Positions 32,724 through 40,825 of a stretch of 64,000 nucleotides of DNA are shown in pieces. The DNA is from Bacillota bacterium (GTDB lineage Bacteria > Bacillota > Clostridia > Christensenellales > SZUA-584): assembly GCA_023412005.1 (NCBI GenBank), contig JAEYOE010000007.1:1-64000 (forward strand), read 5' to 3'. The position numbers and the translations under genes were made by a program. The notes under the pieces were generated by a model that saw only the letters and a program-made list of their open reading frames with translations, did no database searches and was not told the DNA's origin. Positions within the stretch are counted from its first letter, which is position 1. Every line of letters starts with the position of its first letter.

Positions 32724-33821
32724 ATGAAGCCTGTTGCTTATTTTTTATGTGCTTTGGCGCTGCTGCTGATTTGTCTCTCGCCGTGGCTGATACTTTCATA
32801 CTATGAAAAGCTGCCCCCGAAGCCTTATTTTCAGGGCATATTGTCGCTCTGGCATATTTCCGGCTGGCGCACCGGTGGGTCGTCAGGTGCGGCTTTTTTG
32901 CAAAAGCGAATCACTCAGTTTGAAGCTCAAAATCCGCACGTGTTTATCGAGCTGCACACGCTGACTGCCGAGCAGGCCGAGCAGGCGCTGAAAAACGGCG
33001 ACTCTTGCGATATTGTTTCGTATCCTTACGGTGTCTCCTTGCCGTTTGACCTCGCCGCGCTTCCGCCGCAGCAAACCATCTTCACCGGTCTGCCGGACAC
33101 CTCCTATCCTTATATGTGCGGCGGCTACTGCATGTTGATCAACACCGATAAGCTGGCGGAAAGCGGCATTGATGTCCCCTCGGGCCGGGGCATACGGCCG
33201 GAAGATTTGCTTAACGCCGCTAAAACCGGCATATGCTTTGATAGCGAAGAGGGCTGCACGGCTTTGCCCGCGCTTGCGCTGCATGCTTACCCGGAGGGCG
33301 AAAAGCCGAACATCTCCACATGGGGTGAACCCGCGCCTCCCGACGCGGCGCTGGATCTAGAGGCCGATTGGCAGGGCGGCTTTGAAGCCTTCTGCGCGGG
33401 TGAAAAAGGCGTGCTGATTGCGTCGCATCGGCAGCTGTTTGAAGCGAGCGAATCCTTCACGCAGGGCGATGTGCCGCCCTTTGTTTCATATGCCATCGGC
33501 CCATATACCGATATGGTGCAGATGGTTGGCATCACGAAAAATGAGGATGCGCTGCGTCAGGAAACGGCTGAAAGCTTTGTGACGGCGCTTTTGAGCGAAA
33601 GCGCTCAGAAGAAGCTCGAGCCGCTCGGCGTGCTGCCTGTGATTGCCGGGCTGGAGGTGTATCAGCAAAGCGATATTTTATACGCGATGTATGAGCAGCT
33701 CTGTACGGGTGCCGCGCTCCCCCGCCCCGGCAGCAAGCAAACGCTGGATGAACTCGCTAAGGCTGCTTTCTCGGGCGACGAGAGCGCGCTTAAGCATTTG
33801 CGAAACATCCTAGAATATTAG
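32724..33821 (+). CDS. Extracellular solute-binding protein-like
   Basis: 365 residues, N-terminal hydrophobic helix (about 5-27, acting as membrane anchor or signal; no lipobox cysteine). The mature part resembles family 1 (maltose-type) ABC solute-binding proteins: RITQFEAQNPHVFIELHTLTAEQAEQAL, YMCGGYCMLINTDKLAESGIDVPSG, WQGGFEAFCAGEKGVLIASHRQLFEA and SFVTALLSESAQKKLEPLGVLPV. No permease or ATPase lies beside it, and the usual sugar-site tryptophans are few. It ends the hprK-ROK run and may sense or bind a sugar; function not established. Confidence 0.72.
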   Translation: MKPVAYFLCALALLLICLSPWLILSYYEKLPPKPYFQGILSLWHISGWRTGGSSGAAFLQKRITQFEAQNPHVFIELHTLTAEQAEQALKNGDSCDIVSYPYGVSLPFDLAALPPQQTIFTGLPDTSYPYMCGGYCMLINTDKLAESGIDVPSGRGIRPEDLLNAAKTGICFDSEEGCTALPALALHAYPEGEKPNISTWGEPAPPDAALDLEADWQGGFEAFCAGEKGVLIASHRQLFEASESFTQGDVPPFVSYAIGPYTDMVQMVGITKNEDALRQETAESFVTALLSESAQKKLEPLGVLPVIAGLEVYQQSDILYAMYEQLCTGAALPRPGSKQTLDELAKAAFSGDESALKHLRNILEY

Positions 33822-33834
33822 ACCGCATAAAACG

Positions 33835-33871
33835 ACAAAAGCCGCACATCGTGTTGACATGCGGCTTTTGT
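33835..33871. terminator. Bidirectional terminator between convergent genes
   Basis: ACAAAAGCCGCA and TGCGGCTTTTGT form a perfect twelve-base stem with A- and T-runs on both sides, so it can serve the solute-binding gene (+) and the hydrolase gene (-). Confidence 0.9.
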
Positions 33872-33936
33872 TTCTGGATGCCCGGAAAACCTTTCCCGGG
33901 ATGGTCGTCGAATATCATGCATCTTTGGTGTCTGTG

Positions 33937-35397
33937 CTACGCAGCCTGCTGCGCAGCATATGCGGCGATATAGTTCTCAAAGCCATAGGCTTTAATCAGC
34001 GCCGCAATCGTGTCCGGCGAGGCCACGCCATCTGCACTCAGTCCATTCGTTTCCTGAAACAGCTTAATCGCGTTGCGCGTTTTCTTATCGAAATAGCTGT
34101 TCTCATTCACGCGGAAACCGATGGCATTCAGCATTTGCTGAATGCGCAGCACGCGCTCCGACGGTGTGCAGCCGTACTGGGCATACTTGTAGTTTCGTTC
34201 ATACAGCTTCGGCGGAATGCCGTCGCCGTTGTAACGGCCCTTGTACGGATAAAGGTAGAAACAGTGTCCTTTTATCGCGGTATAATAATCGTTTCTCCCC
34301 CAGTCCTTCCCCTCCCTTGAATGTGATTTGAAGAAATACACATTCTGCGGCAGTACCCAATACTCATCCTCCAGCACAGCTCTGGCCGCCCGTTTTGCAG
34401 CGGGTGTCGGGCGTGTGTGCCTTGAATAAGCAAATTGGCCTGTTTTCACGACCCTTGCGATCGTGTTGCCGAACTCCTCGGTGTTGAGCACCCGGTTCAT
34501 CACCACGTTACCGACGGCGACCATGCCTTCAAAGGTCTCGCCGCGCGCCTCGCTTGTGATGATCTGTGCGAGCAGATAAAGCTCGTCGTCCGTGTACTCA
34601 TAGGAGTTGGTGGAATAGCCTGTCTGTTCATAGTCGCTGTCCGTAACGTCCACATAGAACGCAACCAGCTCATCCACGGCTATCGGTGTCGGTGCCGCTT
34701 CCTGAGTCGGCGTCGGTTCCGGCGTAGGCTCGGGTGTGGCTCCGGCTTCATCAATAACCGTGACCGCCGCATCCGTGCTGTCATCAATCAGCATGGAGGT
34801 GACGGTGGGCACATCGGGCAGCCTTACTTTTTTCTCCTCTACAATCAGTAGAGACGGGTTGATACCCAGTTGTTCAATTCGCGGATTGTGTCTGACGACC
34901 ACAGCCGGCTCCGCAATTTTTTCGGTTGCCGCATGGCTGCCTTCCGGCAACACGAACACGAGCAATGCAGCTGCAATCACAAGACCGGTAAGTGAGTATG
35001 CGATCAGCAGCTTGATTCGATGGCTTCTTCGCCTCGCAAGATTTGTTTCGGAAATGTTTCTGAAACTCAGCAGCTTATAAAACCTTTTCGAAAGCGTCAA
35101 CCGATGGCTGTGGCCTTTGCCTTGAAAACGGTGTCCGTTTTCAGCAACGATTTGTGCGACCTCGTCGGCGGTCAATTTCTTTTTCGCGAGAATCGCCGGG
35201 GTCTCCTCCAGATACATGATATCCGGTTCATCCGTTTGGGGCAGCTTCGAAACCGATGCTGTTCGGCCGGTTTTCGCCGGCCTAGCCTTTTCGCCTTTGA
35301 GGCAAAAGAGCTTCCCTTGAGCACGAATGCCCGTATTAAATTTCATCTGTTCTATTAATCTCCCTGTTAAACTAAACAATTTTCCCGCATGTGCCAT
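33937..35397 (-). CDS. Cell-wall hydrolase 1 (Hydrolase_2/SleB-like + PG-binding)
   Basis: Probable lytic enzyme for peptidoglycan. From the start at 35397 (AGAGGT site; the frame runs on to 35469) it has 486 residues: basic cytoplasmic part with a LysM-like KKKLTADEVAQIVAENGHRFQGKGH stretch, one transmembrane helix (about 150-172), a Thr/Pro/Glu linker (TPEPTPEPTPTQ), the SleB/CwlJ-type domain (DDELYLLAQIITSEARGETFEGMVAVGNVVMNRV, catalytic Glu in SEARGE) and a C-terminal PG_binding_1 domain (RIQQMLNAIGF...LFQETNGLSADGVASPDTI). Germination SleB has these domains in the opposite order and a cleaved signal, so this is a membrane-anchored vegetative type. A WalR-like box lies 35 bp upstream. Confidence 0.88.
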   Translation of the reverse strand: MAHAGKLFSLTGRLIEQMKFNTGIRAQGKLFCLKGEKARPAKTGRTASVSKLPQTDEPDIMYLEETPAILAKKKLTADEVAQIVAENGHRFQGKGHSHRLTLSKRFYKLLSFRNISETNLARRRSHRIKLLIAYSLTGLVIAAALLVFVLPEGSHAATEKIAEPAVVVRHNPRIEQLGINPSLLIVEEKKVRLPDVPTVTSMLIDDSTDAAVTVIDEAGATPEPTPEPTPTQEAAPTPIAVDELVAFYVDVTDSDYEQTGYSTNSYEYTDDELYLLAQIITSEARGETFEGMVAVGNVVMNRVLNTEEFGNTIARVVKTGQFAYSRHTRPTPAAKRAARAVLEDEYWVLPQNVYFFKSHSREGKDWGRNDYYTAIKGHCFYLYPYKGRYNGDGIPPKLYERNYKYAQYGCTPSERVLRIQQMLNAIGFRVNENSYFDKKTRNAIKLFQETNGLSADGVASPDTIAALIKAYGFENYIAAYAAQQAA

Positions 35398-35431
35398 AAT
35401 AACTGACCTCTTTTTGTTTGTCAATAAAGAT

Positions 35432-35448
35432 TGTAATACTTTTGTAAT
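35432..35448 (+). promoter_or_regulatory. WalR-box-like direct repeat upstream of hydrolase 1
   Basis: TGTAAT-ACTTT-TGTAAT, an exact match to the WalR (YycF) consensus TGTWAH-N5-TGTWAH. It lies on the strand opposite to the gene, 35 bp from its start codon, overlapping the probable promoter zone. Confidence 0.6.
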
Positions 35449-35720
35449 ATATTTATGCGCTTTTCTCAAAATTGATACAATTTGTTCACAATTTGATGGT
35501 TTTTTTATGCAGATTTTTCTTTATATTGTGTTGTGAGGAAATCATTTTTTCATTAATGGGCATTTAGTAGCCTTTTTTTGATGAGGCAAATCTTCAATCA
35601 TTTCAGTCAAATATGATGTTCATTAGCTTCATCTCAGAGAAAAAGTTATCGCCATAAGGCAACTGATAAGGGCTTGTCTGACAGCGTGTATTTGAAACTG
35701 ATCCCGTGCCTAACAAAAAA

Positions 35721-35740
35721 GAAGCTCAGCAGAGCTTCTC
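35721..35740. repeat. 20-bp hairpin repeat, left copy
   Basis: GAAGCTCAGCAGAGCTTCTC, preceded by an A-run; a GAAGCT/AGCTTC stem that is repeated exactly at 35887-35906. Confidence 0.85.
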
Positions 35741-35766
35741 CAGAGTGTGGATAAACCCCAACTTAT

Positions 35767-35871
35767 GTCATGCTGAGGAGCGGAGCGACGTAACTACGCA
35801 GTGGAAAGCATCCCATGGCAAAACGCTTTAAACATGGGATTCCTCGATCGCTTACGCTCCAACGGAATGAC
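35767..35871. repeat. R1-related repeat copy E
   Basis: GTCATGCTGAGGAGCGGAGCGACG...ACTACGCAGTGGAAAGCATCCCATGG...CATGGGATTCC...CGGAATGAC. A distant member of the R1 family, sharing ACTACGCAGTGGAAAG with copy D and the CCCATG...CATGGGATT inner palindrome with copy F. Confidence 0.7.
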
Positions 35872-35886
35872 ACAAGTAACCTTAAA

Positions 35887-35906
35887 GAAGCTCAGCAGAG
35901 CTTCTC
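35887..35906 (-). terminator. 20-bp hairpin repeat, right copy; terminator of hydrolase 2
   Basis: Identical to 35721-35740. On the minus strand GAAGCT-ctgctg-AGCTTC is followed by TTTAAGG, 36 bp past the hydrolase 2 stop. Confidence 0.65.
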
Positions 35907-35942
35907 TTTAATGAATCGAGCTTATATCGTGCCGTGGGCGGC

Positions 35943-37211
35943 TCAGCCGCCGTAATACGTTGCGCAGTATTTATCAAACCCAAATGCGTTAATCAGTGCC
36001 TTTACGGTGTCCGTACCGGCCACACCGTCAGCCCCAAGCCCTTGAGACGCCTGAAACTGCTTCAGCGCTTCCGCTGTGCCTTTACCGAACACACCGTCTG
36101 CCGAACCACCGTACCCAAGGGCACTCAGCATATACTGGATGCGTTTCACGCGTTCCTGTACCTTACAGCCGTATTGTGCGAATTTGTACGTCCTGTCAAA
36201 CAGCTTCGGCGGGATCAAGCCATTGGTATTGCGGCGGCCGCTGTTGTCAATATAGAAACAATTACCGCCTATCTTTTTATAAAAAATGTGGCTCCCCCAG
36301 TTCGATTCATCTTTGCCGGCTTTAAAGTTATAAGAATTCTGAGGCACCACCCAATACTCGCTGTCCAGCACGGCGCTCGCTGCATTCATTGATGCTTGCG
36401 ACCATGATCCTTCCGAATAGGGAAAAGCGCTGGATTTGACAACCTGCTCAATAGACTTACCCGTATTCAGCACCCGGTTCAGTACCACATTTCCCACGGC
36501 AACCATACCGTCTGTTGGTTGTCCTCGTGCTTCAATCTCGATGATGCGGGCAAGAATTTTTATTTCGTTCTCTGTATACGCGTACGAGTTGCTTGAGTAT
36601 CCCATGTCGTTGTAATAGGCATCTGCCTGCACAACAAAAGCGGCAGCCGCTTCATCTACAGTACCCGGCCTTGCCCCCATATCACCCGCAACCTCCTGCG
36701 GCGGCGGCGGTGGTGCAGGCTGCGGTGTGCTTACCGGCTTTGGCGTTTTAGAGGGCTTCGGCGTTGCAGCAGGCTTCGGCGTTGCAGCAGGCTTTTCTGT
36801 CGGCTTCGGAGTCGTCTTCGGTTTTGGTGTCGGCTTTGGCGTCGGCTCCGGCGTTTCCATGATGTCCGGCGCGGTCGTCGCAATCGGCGTTATATCCGGC
36901 GCGGTCGTCGCAATCGGCAACTCAGGAAGCAAGGCGATTTGAGCTGATGTCTCAGATGGCTCTTCGGGCTTCGGCGCGGCATTGCCGCCGCCTGTCAGCA
37001 CCAGCGTCATCATAACGGCTACCAATACAAAACCACCGCTCGCATACATCACGATTCTGCGTGCACGCCCGGCTTGTCCCTTTTTATGAAAGGCTGCTTT
37101 TAACTGACGGCATAATAAAATCACCTTCGCGAAAAGGCGTAATACCGATCCGTTTTTTAAGCTTCGACTTTTGTAAGATCTCCCGGGAAAAGATTTGACG
37201 GTTTTTTTCAT
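35943..37211 (-). CDS. Cell-wall hydrolase 2 (Hydrolase_2/SleB-like + PG-binding)
   Basis: Paralogue of hydrolases 1 and 3; 422 residues from the start at 37211 (AAGGAG seven bases ahead; the frame continues to 37241). Basic N-terminus, transmembrane helix (about 50-72), a long linker of Lys-Pro-Thr repeats (PTPKPTPKPKTTPKPTEKP...) and Pro-run, then the SleB-like domain (NEIKILARIIEIEARGQPTDGMVAVGNVVLNRV) and C-terminal PG_binding_1 (RIQYMLSALGYGGSADGVFGKGTAEALKQFQASQGLGADGVAGTDTVKALI). Here the catalytic stretch reads IEARGQ rather than SEARGE, keeping the glutamate. Linker length and content differ most among the three copies. Confidence 0.88.
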   Translation of the reverse strand: MKKTVKSFPGRSYKSRSLKNGSVLRLFAKVILLCRQLKAAFHKKGQAGRARRIVMYASGGFVLVAVMMTLVLTGGGNAAPKPEEPSETSAQIALLPELPIATTAPDITPIATTAPDIMETPEPTPKPTPKPKTTPKPTEKPAATPKPAATPKPSKTPKPVSTPQPAPPPPPQEVAGDMGARPGTVDEAAAAFVVQADAYYNDMGYSSNSYAYTENEIKILARIIEIEARGQPTDGMVAVGNVVLNRVLNTGKSIEQVVKSSAFPYSEGSWSQASMNAASAVLDSEYWVVPQNSYNFKAGKDESNWGSHIFYKKIGGNCFYIDNSGRRNTNGLIPPKLFDRTYKFAQYGCKVQERVKRIQYMLSALGYGGSADGVFGKGTAEALKQFQASQGLGADGVAGTDTVKALINAFGFDKYCATYYGG

Positions 37212-37282
37212 GCAAGGCTCCTTCATTTTTCTTTTCCGCATGAATCATTATATCGCGAAACATAAAGGTTTGTAAATGTATT

Positions 37283-37299
37283 TGTAATAAAACCGTAAT
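37283..37299 (+). promoter_or_regulatory. WalR-box-like direct repeat upstream of hydrolase 2
   Basis: TGTAAT-AAAAC-CGTAAT: one mismatch from TGTWAH-N5-TGTWAH, on the strand opposite to the gene and 72 bp from its start codon. A further TGTAAA lies at 37271-37276. Confidence 0.5.
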
Positions 37300-37349
37300 A
37301 TTTGCGGCGAGTTTGATTTTTTGATTGTTGTACGCCGGTGCTAAAATGC

Positions 37350-37706
37350 CTAAAGAACGCTGTGCCCCTGTGCCTGAAGCGCTTGAATCGACCGGCTTAA
37401 ATTCTCTTCTTTTACAAGCACATAGTCCGTTTCAAAGGTGGATAGCGCAAAAAGGCTGATATGTTCGTCGGCCAGCACCTTTGAAACATCAGCCAATACG
37501 CCAACAAGCGAAAAATCGAGCGGCCCTTTGATGCGCAGCGCGCACCAGCCTGTTTCGGCCTTGCACCCATTCGGCACACTTTCTTCCTCGCATACGAGTG
37601 ATATTTCACCGCCGCTGATCGTCAGCGAGACGAACTCACCCTGCGGCAGCATCGGTTCATCCAGCAGACATACGGCAAAGCGTTTTTTAAGCAGTTCAAA
37701 TTCCAT
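37350..37706 (-). CDS. ACT domain protein
   Basis: 118-residue protein of the small ACT family often described as amino-acid-binding or aspartate-kinase-like regulators (two ACT-type units in tandem). Seen: EFELLKKRFAVCLLDEPMLPQGEFVSLTISGGEISLVCEE, then CALRIKGPLDFSLVGVLADVSKVLADEHISLFALSTFETDYVLVKEENLSRSIQALQAQGHSVL, whose second part is a clear ACT fold (beta-alpha-beta-beta-alpha-beta). No catalytic domain. Ligand unknown. It sits by itself between two hydrolase genes. Confidence 0.85.
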   Translation of the reverse strand: MEFELLKKRFAVCLLDEPMLPQGEFVSLTISGGEISLVCEEESVPNGCKAETGWCALRIKGPLDFSLVGVLADVSKVLADEHISLFALSTFETDYVLVKEENLSRSIQALQAQGHSVL

Positions 37707-37725
37707 TGCTATTCCCCCTTTTATG

Positions 37726-37746
37726 GCTTCCCCTTGAAGGGGAAGC
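37726..37746. repeat. R2 short palindrome, copy 3
   Basis: GCTTCCCCTT-g-AAGGGGAAGC, perfect arms, related to copies at 14208, 27936 and 41765. Confidence 0.6.
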
Positions 37747-37765
37747 TGTTGATATACTTAGTATT

Positions 37766-37840
37766 GTCATTGCTATGGAAAGTCACTAATTTCGGTCATC
37801 CTGAGGAGCGAGCGACGACTACGCAGTGGAAAGAATGACC
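37766..37840. repeat. R1 dispersed repeat copy D
   Basis: GTCATTGCTATGGAAAGTCAC...GGTCATCCTGAGGAGCG...ACTACGCAGTGGAAAGAATGACC; same orientation and ends as the copy at 4523-4612 but shorter in the middle. Confidence 0.85.
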
Positions 37841-37988
37841 CCTTCCGTAACTATCGTTTTTAATCAATTAATTATACAGTCCTCTGCGCAGCGGCCTGAA
37901 AATCCCACTCAACCTTGTGACATAAATGATTCAGCACATGTCTGAAATTTGTTGCCGCTTGCACAGGCAAACTTATACACGATCTCAC

Positions 37989-38014
37989 AAAAACAGGGGC
38001 AACAGCGTTGCCCC
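37989..38014 (-). terminator. Terminator of hydrolase 3
   Basis: Minus strand GGGGCAAC-gct-GTTGCCCC followed by TGTTTTTG: perfect eight-base GC stem, 30 bp after the gene. Confidence 0.85.
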
Positions 38015-38043
38015 CGCATTATAACACATAGTCGATATGATTT

Positions 38044-39543
38044 TTAATCTTCCGCCATAAATTGAGCGTAATAATTGGTGATCCCGTATTCGTCAATCAG
38101 CTTTTTAACCGTTGAAGGCCCGGCAATACCATCCGCTTTCATTCCGTGCTTCTCCTGAAACGCCTTCAGCGCATCAACAGAATCTTTGCCGAAATAACTG
38201 TCTGCCTTCACGTCATACCCGAGCTTGTTGAGCATGTATTGTATGCGGTAAACGCGTTTTTCCGGCAAACAGCCGTATTGCGCGTATTTGTATACGCGCT
38301 CGAATAGCCTCGGCGGCGGTTCGCCGCCGCGATGCCGTCCGCCGTAATTATGCGAATAAAAGCAATGCCCGCCGATCTTTGTATAAAACTTGTGGCTGCT
38401 CCAATCGACGCCGGCTGCCGCACCCGAACGAAAATAATAAACATCCTGCGCAATTACCCAAACTTCGTCCTGCAGCACATACCGCGCAGCCGATTTCGCA
38501 GCGGAGGTCGGCTTTACACCGGAATTATACGCAAACTGGCCGGGCGCTGTGATCACACCCGCTATTGTGTTTGGAAACTTATAGCGGTTCAGCACGCGGT
38601 TCATCACCACATTGCCCACGGCGATCATACCCGTACGAGATTCGCCGCGCGCCTCGCTCGTAATGATCTGCGCGAGCATATACACATCGTCTTCGGTGTA
38701 GTTATAATGGTTAGACGAGTATTTATAATCGTTGTAGTACTTATTCGCTTTCACAATAAAGTCGTCCACACAGCTCTCAATTGTGATCGGCGGTGGTGTC
38801 GGATCGGGGTTGGTCGTGGCTATGGGTGTCGGCGTTTCCGTTGGCTCAACCGTGGGTGCTTCTGTGGGCGCAAGGCTTTCTGTGGGCGCAAGGCTTTCTG
38901 CGGGCTCGGCTGCTTCTCCCATCACTTCAAAACCGCTGTCTGCCGTTGTCGTCGGAGATGCCTGTACAGTGGGCACTGCCGTCGTCCCGTTTCTGGTCGC
39001 TATATCGTCGGCTGCCGCAACCTGTAAGCCGGTGCTTGCGTCTGCAATGGATGCTGCTTTTCCGCCCGGCACTAACACCACGATGAGCAGCACAGCAGCC
39101 ACAACAATGCCTGTCCCAATATAGGCCAGAAGCATTCTTCTACGGCGCTGCCGCTTGCTGACACGTTTATGATTCATCGCAAATTCAAGCGCGGCGCTTT
39201 CCTTCGTCCGTTTACCCAAAATAGTATCTTTAGCCGTTTTCAGTTTACTCGCAACTGTTTTTTTGCTGCTCCGATGACGGCGGCTCATATTCAGACTGCC
39301 CGCAATCGGTTTAGATGTCACTTTAGCAGACTTCACCCGATAACCGGAATCAGCATTGCCGCAGCGGCCGACAGTTCCGGGCTCGCTGCTTTCTGACTGA
39401 TCAAAAAAATCATCAGTCGGCATCATTGCTGCTGGTCCCTGTATGTTATCGTCTACATAATCGGGAACAGCAATCCGATGCGTCGGCACAGACTGTCTCT
39501 TTTTGCTTTTCAGTTTTTCAAGAATGCCTTGATGTTTGCCCAT
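38044..39543 (-). CDS. Cell-wall hydrolase 3 (Hydrolase_2/SleB-like + PG-binding)
   Basis: Third paralogue, 499 residues (GGAGAGAG site ahead of the ATG). Long basic cytoplasmic N-terminus (1-135), transmembrane helix (about 136-160, MLLAYIGTGIVVAAVLLIVVLV), a Thr/Glu/Pro linker with the duplicated PAESLAPTESLAPTEAPT, the SleB-like domain (DDVYMLAQIITSEARGESRTGMIAVGNVVMNRVLNRYKFPNTI) and C-terminal PG_binding_1 (RIQYMLNKLGYDVKADSYFGKDSVDALKAFQEKHGMKADGIAGPSTV). Closest to hydrolase 1. The three copies lie within 5.6 kb, separated only by an ACT protein gene, so they arose by local duplication. Confidence 0.88.
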   Translation of the reverse strand: MGKHQGILEKLKSKKRQSVPTHRIAVPDYVDDNIQGPAAMMPTDDFFDQSESSEPGTVGRCGNADSGYRVKSAKVTSKPIAGSLNMSRRHRSSKKTVASKLKTAKDTILGKRTKESAALEFAMNHKRVSKRQRRRRMLLAYIGTGIVVAAVLLIVVLVPGGKAASIADASTGLQVAAADDIATRNGTTAVPTVQASPTTTADSGFEVMGEAAEPAESLAPTESLAPTEAPTVEPTETPTPIATTNPDPTPPPITIESCVDDFIVKANKYYNDYKYSSNHYNYTEDDVYMLAQIITSEARGESRTGMIAVGNVVMNRVLNRYKFPNTIAGVITAPGQFAYNSGVKPTSAAKSAARYVLQDEVWVIAQDVYYFRSGAAAGVDWSSHKFYTKIGGHCFYSHNYGGRHRGGEPPPRLFERVYKYAQYGCLPEKRVYRIQYMLNKLGYDVKADSYFGKDSVDALKAFQEKHGMKADGIAGPSTVKKLIDEYGITNYYAQFMAED

Positions 39544-39620
39544 CTGGCTCTCTCCTTGTCAAAATGGATACGTATTCCCAGATTCATCATAGCCGAAAAA
39601 TCGCGCGGTGTCAATGTTTC

Positions 39621-39637
39621 CGTAATACAATTGTAAC
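39621..39637 (+). promoter_or_regulatory. WalR-box-like direct repeat upstream of hydrolase 3
   Basis: CGTAAT-ACAAT-TGTAAC: one mismatch from TGTWAH-N5-TGTWAH, opposite strand to the gene, 78 bp from its start codon. Confidence 0.5.
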
Positions 39638-39656
39638 ATTTCGCCAAATGATGCGA

Positions 39657-40151
39657 TTATTCTGCAAGGATTTTATCCAACTGCTCTTGTATATGCGTCG
39701 GTGATGCGGTTACTCCCGGCTTGTCGCCATGCAGACGGATCACGCGGGTTGCAGAAGCACCCTTTTGTTCTAGACGGCTGGTCAGCTTATTCAGCCCTTC
39801 CGGAGGTAGCGGGTTCGGGTCGGCCTGCAGCGTAAAAAAGATGATCTGTTTGCCCGCCGCGCTGAGTTGGCTTAAGAAGGTGTTAATTGCCGGAACGATG
39901 CGGGAGGCCCAGATCGGCGACCCCAAATAAATCACGTCATAGTCCGCCAATAGCTTCGCCGGGTTTTCTTTCAGCTTGCTTTTTTTGCCGATCAAAGCGC
40001 CAAAGGCTGCCGCCATGAAAGACATCGGCTTTCCGCTCCTTTTCTTTACCTCTTCCAGTTCAAATACCGGTGCGCCGACGCGCTGCGCAATCTGTACCGC
40101 AGCCTCTTTGGTGCTGCCGTCCAGCGAATAGTAAACCACCGCCGTTTTCAT
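39657..40151 (-). CDS. Flavodoxin family protein
   Basis: FMN-binding electron carrier or NAD(P)H-dependent FMN reductase-like, 164 residues. The N-terminal VVYYSLDGSTKEAAVQIAQRV holds the T/S-x-x-S/T phosphate loop; DYDVIYLGSPIWASRIVPAINTFLSQL is the flavodoxin middle motif with GSPIW stacking on the flavin; FFTLQADPNP follows. It starts 17 bp after the TetR gene on the same strand, so the regulator probably controls it. Confidence 0.88.
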   Translation of the reverse strand: MKTAVVYYSLDGSTKEAAVQIAQRVGAPVFELEEVKKRSGKPMSFMAAAFGALIGKKSKLKENPAKLLADYDVIYLGSPIWASRIVPAINTFLSQLSAAGKQIIFFTLQADPNPLPPEGLNKLTSRLEQKGASATRVIRLHGDKPGVTASPTHIQEQLDKILAE

Positions 40152-40168
40152 TCGTCTTCCTCCTCGTA

Positions 40169-40747
40169 TTAAAGAGCGAACAGAGCCTCCTTTATGCCAA
40201 GTGTTTTGGCCGTCATTTCGCGTATGCCGCTCTTTGTTTCGTCGCTTTGCACAGGCTTATAATGCAAATATGAATCGATACCCAAAAACGCAATGGCCGC
40301 ACACGCAGACGGGTTCTTCAGGCGAAAATAACCTTCGTCGATGCCTTCCGACACCACGTCTTCAAGCAGCGGAAGCAGCGCCAGCATGCGTTCTTCCTTA
40401 ACCACCGTGGCATACCATTCCGGCTCAAAATCCTTAAAATATGAGTTGGCTTCGTTGGCTGTATCGCCTTGTTCTATCAACGCGGATACGAAAAACTCTG
40501 CTTTCGATATCGCGTCGCCGAGTGTTTCCATCTGTTCTCTCAAGTGTCTGCCATATTCGTTAAGCTGCATCGCGACAATATAGCGTACGATGGACTGTTT
40601 GCTTTCAAAATGATAAAAAAATGTTCCTTTTGCAATGCCGGCCAGCGCGCAAATCTCCTCGACGGGCGTATTGTCGTAGCCTTTTTCGCTGAAAAGCGTA
40701 CGCGCGCTGCTTAATATAAGCATTTTCGTTGCTCTCTCTACAGACAT
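40169..40747 (-). CDS. TetR family transcriptional regulator
   Basis: 192 residues from the start at 40747 (AAGGAGG six bases before; the frame extends to 40771). N-terminal helix-turn-helix ILSSARTLFSEKGYDNTPVEEICALAGIAKGTFFYHFESKQSIVRYIVA (about 9-57) is a textbook TetR DNA-binding domain; the C-terminal ligand domain is variable. It leads the two-gene unit with the flavodoxin, so it is likely an autorepressor of a redox or drug-response pair. Ligand unknown. Confidence 0.92.
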   Translation of the reverse strand: MSVERATKMLILSSARTLFSEKGYDNTPVEEICALAGIAKGTFFYHFESKQSIVRYIVAMQLNEYGRHLREQMETLGDAISKAEFFVSALIEQGDTANEANSYFKDFEPEWYATVVKEERMLALLPLLEDVVSEGIDEGYFRLKNPSACAAIAFLGIDSYLHYKPVQSDETKSGIREMTAKTLGIKEALFAL

Positions 40748-40825
40748 AACATCCTCCTTTGTCATTGTCAATGTTTTCGCGTTGATTATTGACCAAAGTC
40801 GGAAATTATATACCTGAGAGCGGTG

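Larger units (their letters stand above)
35398..35942. other. Intergenic region with regulatory box and repeats
   Basis: No gene seen in 545 bp. It contains a WalR-like box (35432-35448), two identical 20-bp hairpins (35721-35740 and 35887-35906) and, between them, an R1-related repeat (35767-35871). Confidence 0.6.
37707..38043. other. Intergenic region with R2 and R1 repeats and a terminator
   Basis: No gene seen; contains the palindrome at 37726-37746, repeat copy D at 37766-37840 and the terminator of hydrolase 3. Confidence 0.5.

Noticed and set aside
38332..39124. Plus-strand frames opposite the linker of hydrolase 3
   Set aside because: Repetitive Val/Gly/Ser-rich products come from reading a low-complexity Thr/Pro/Glu linker in reverse.
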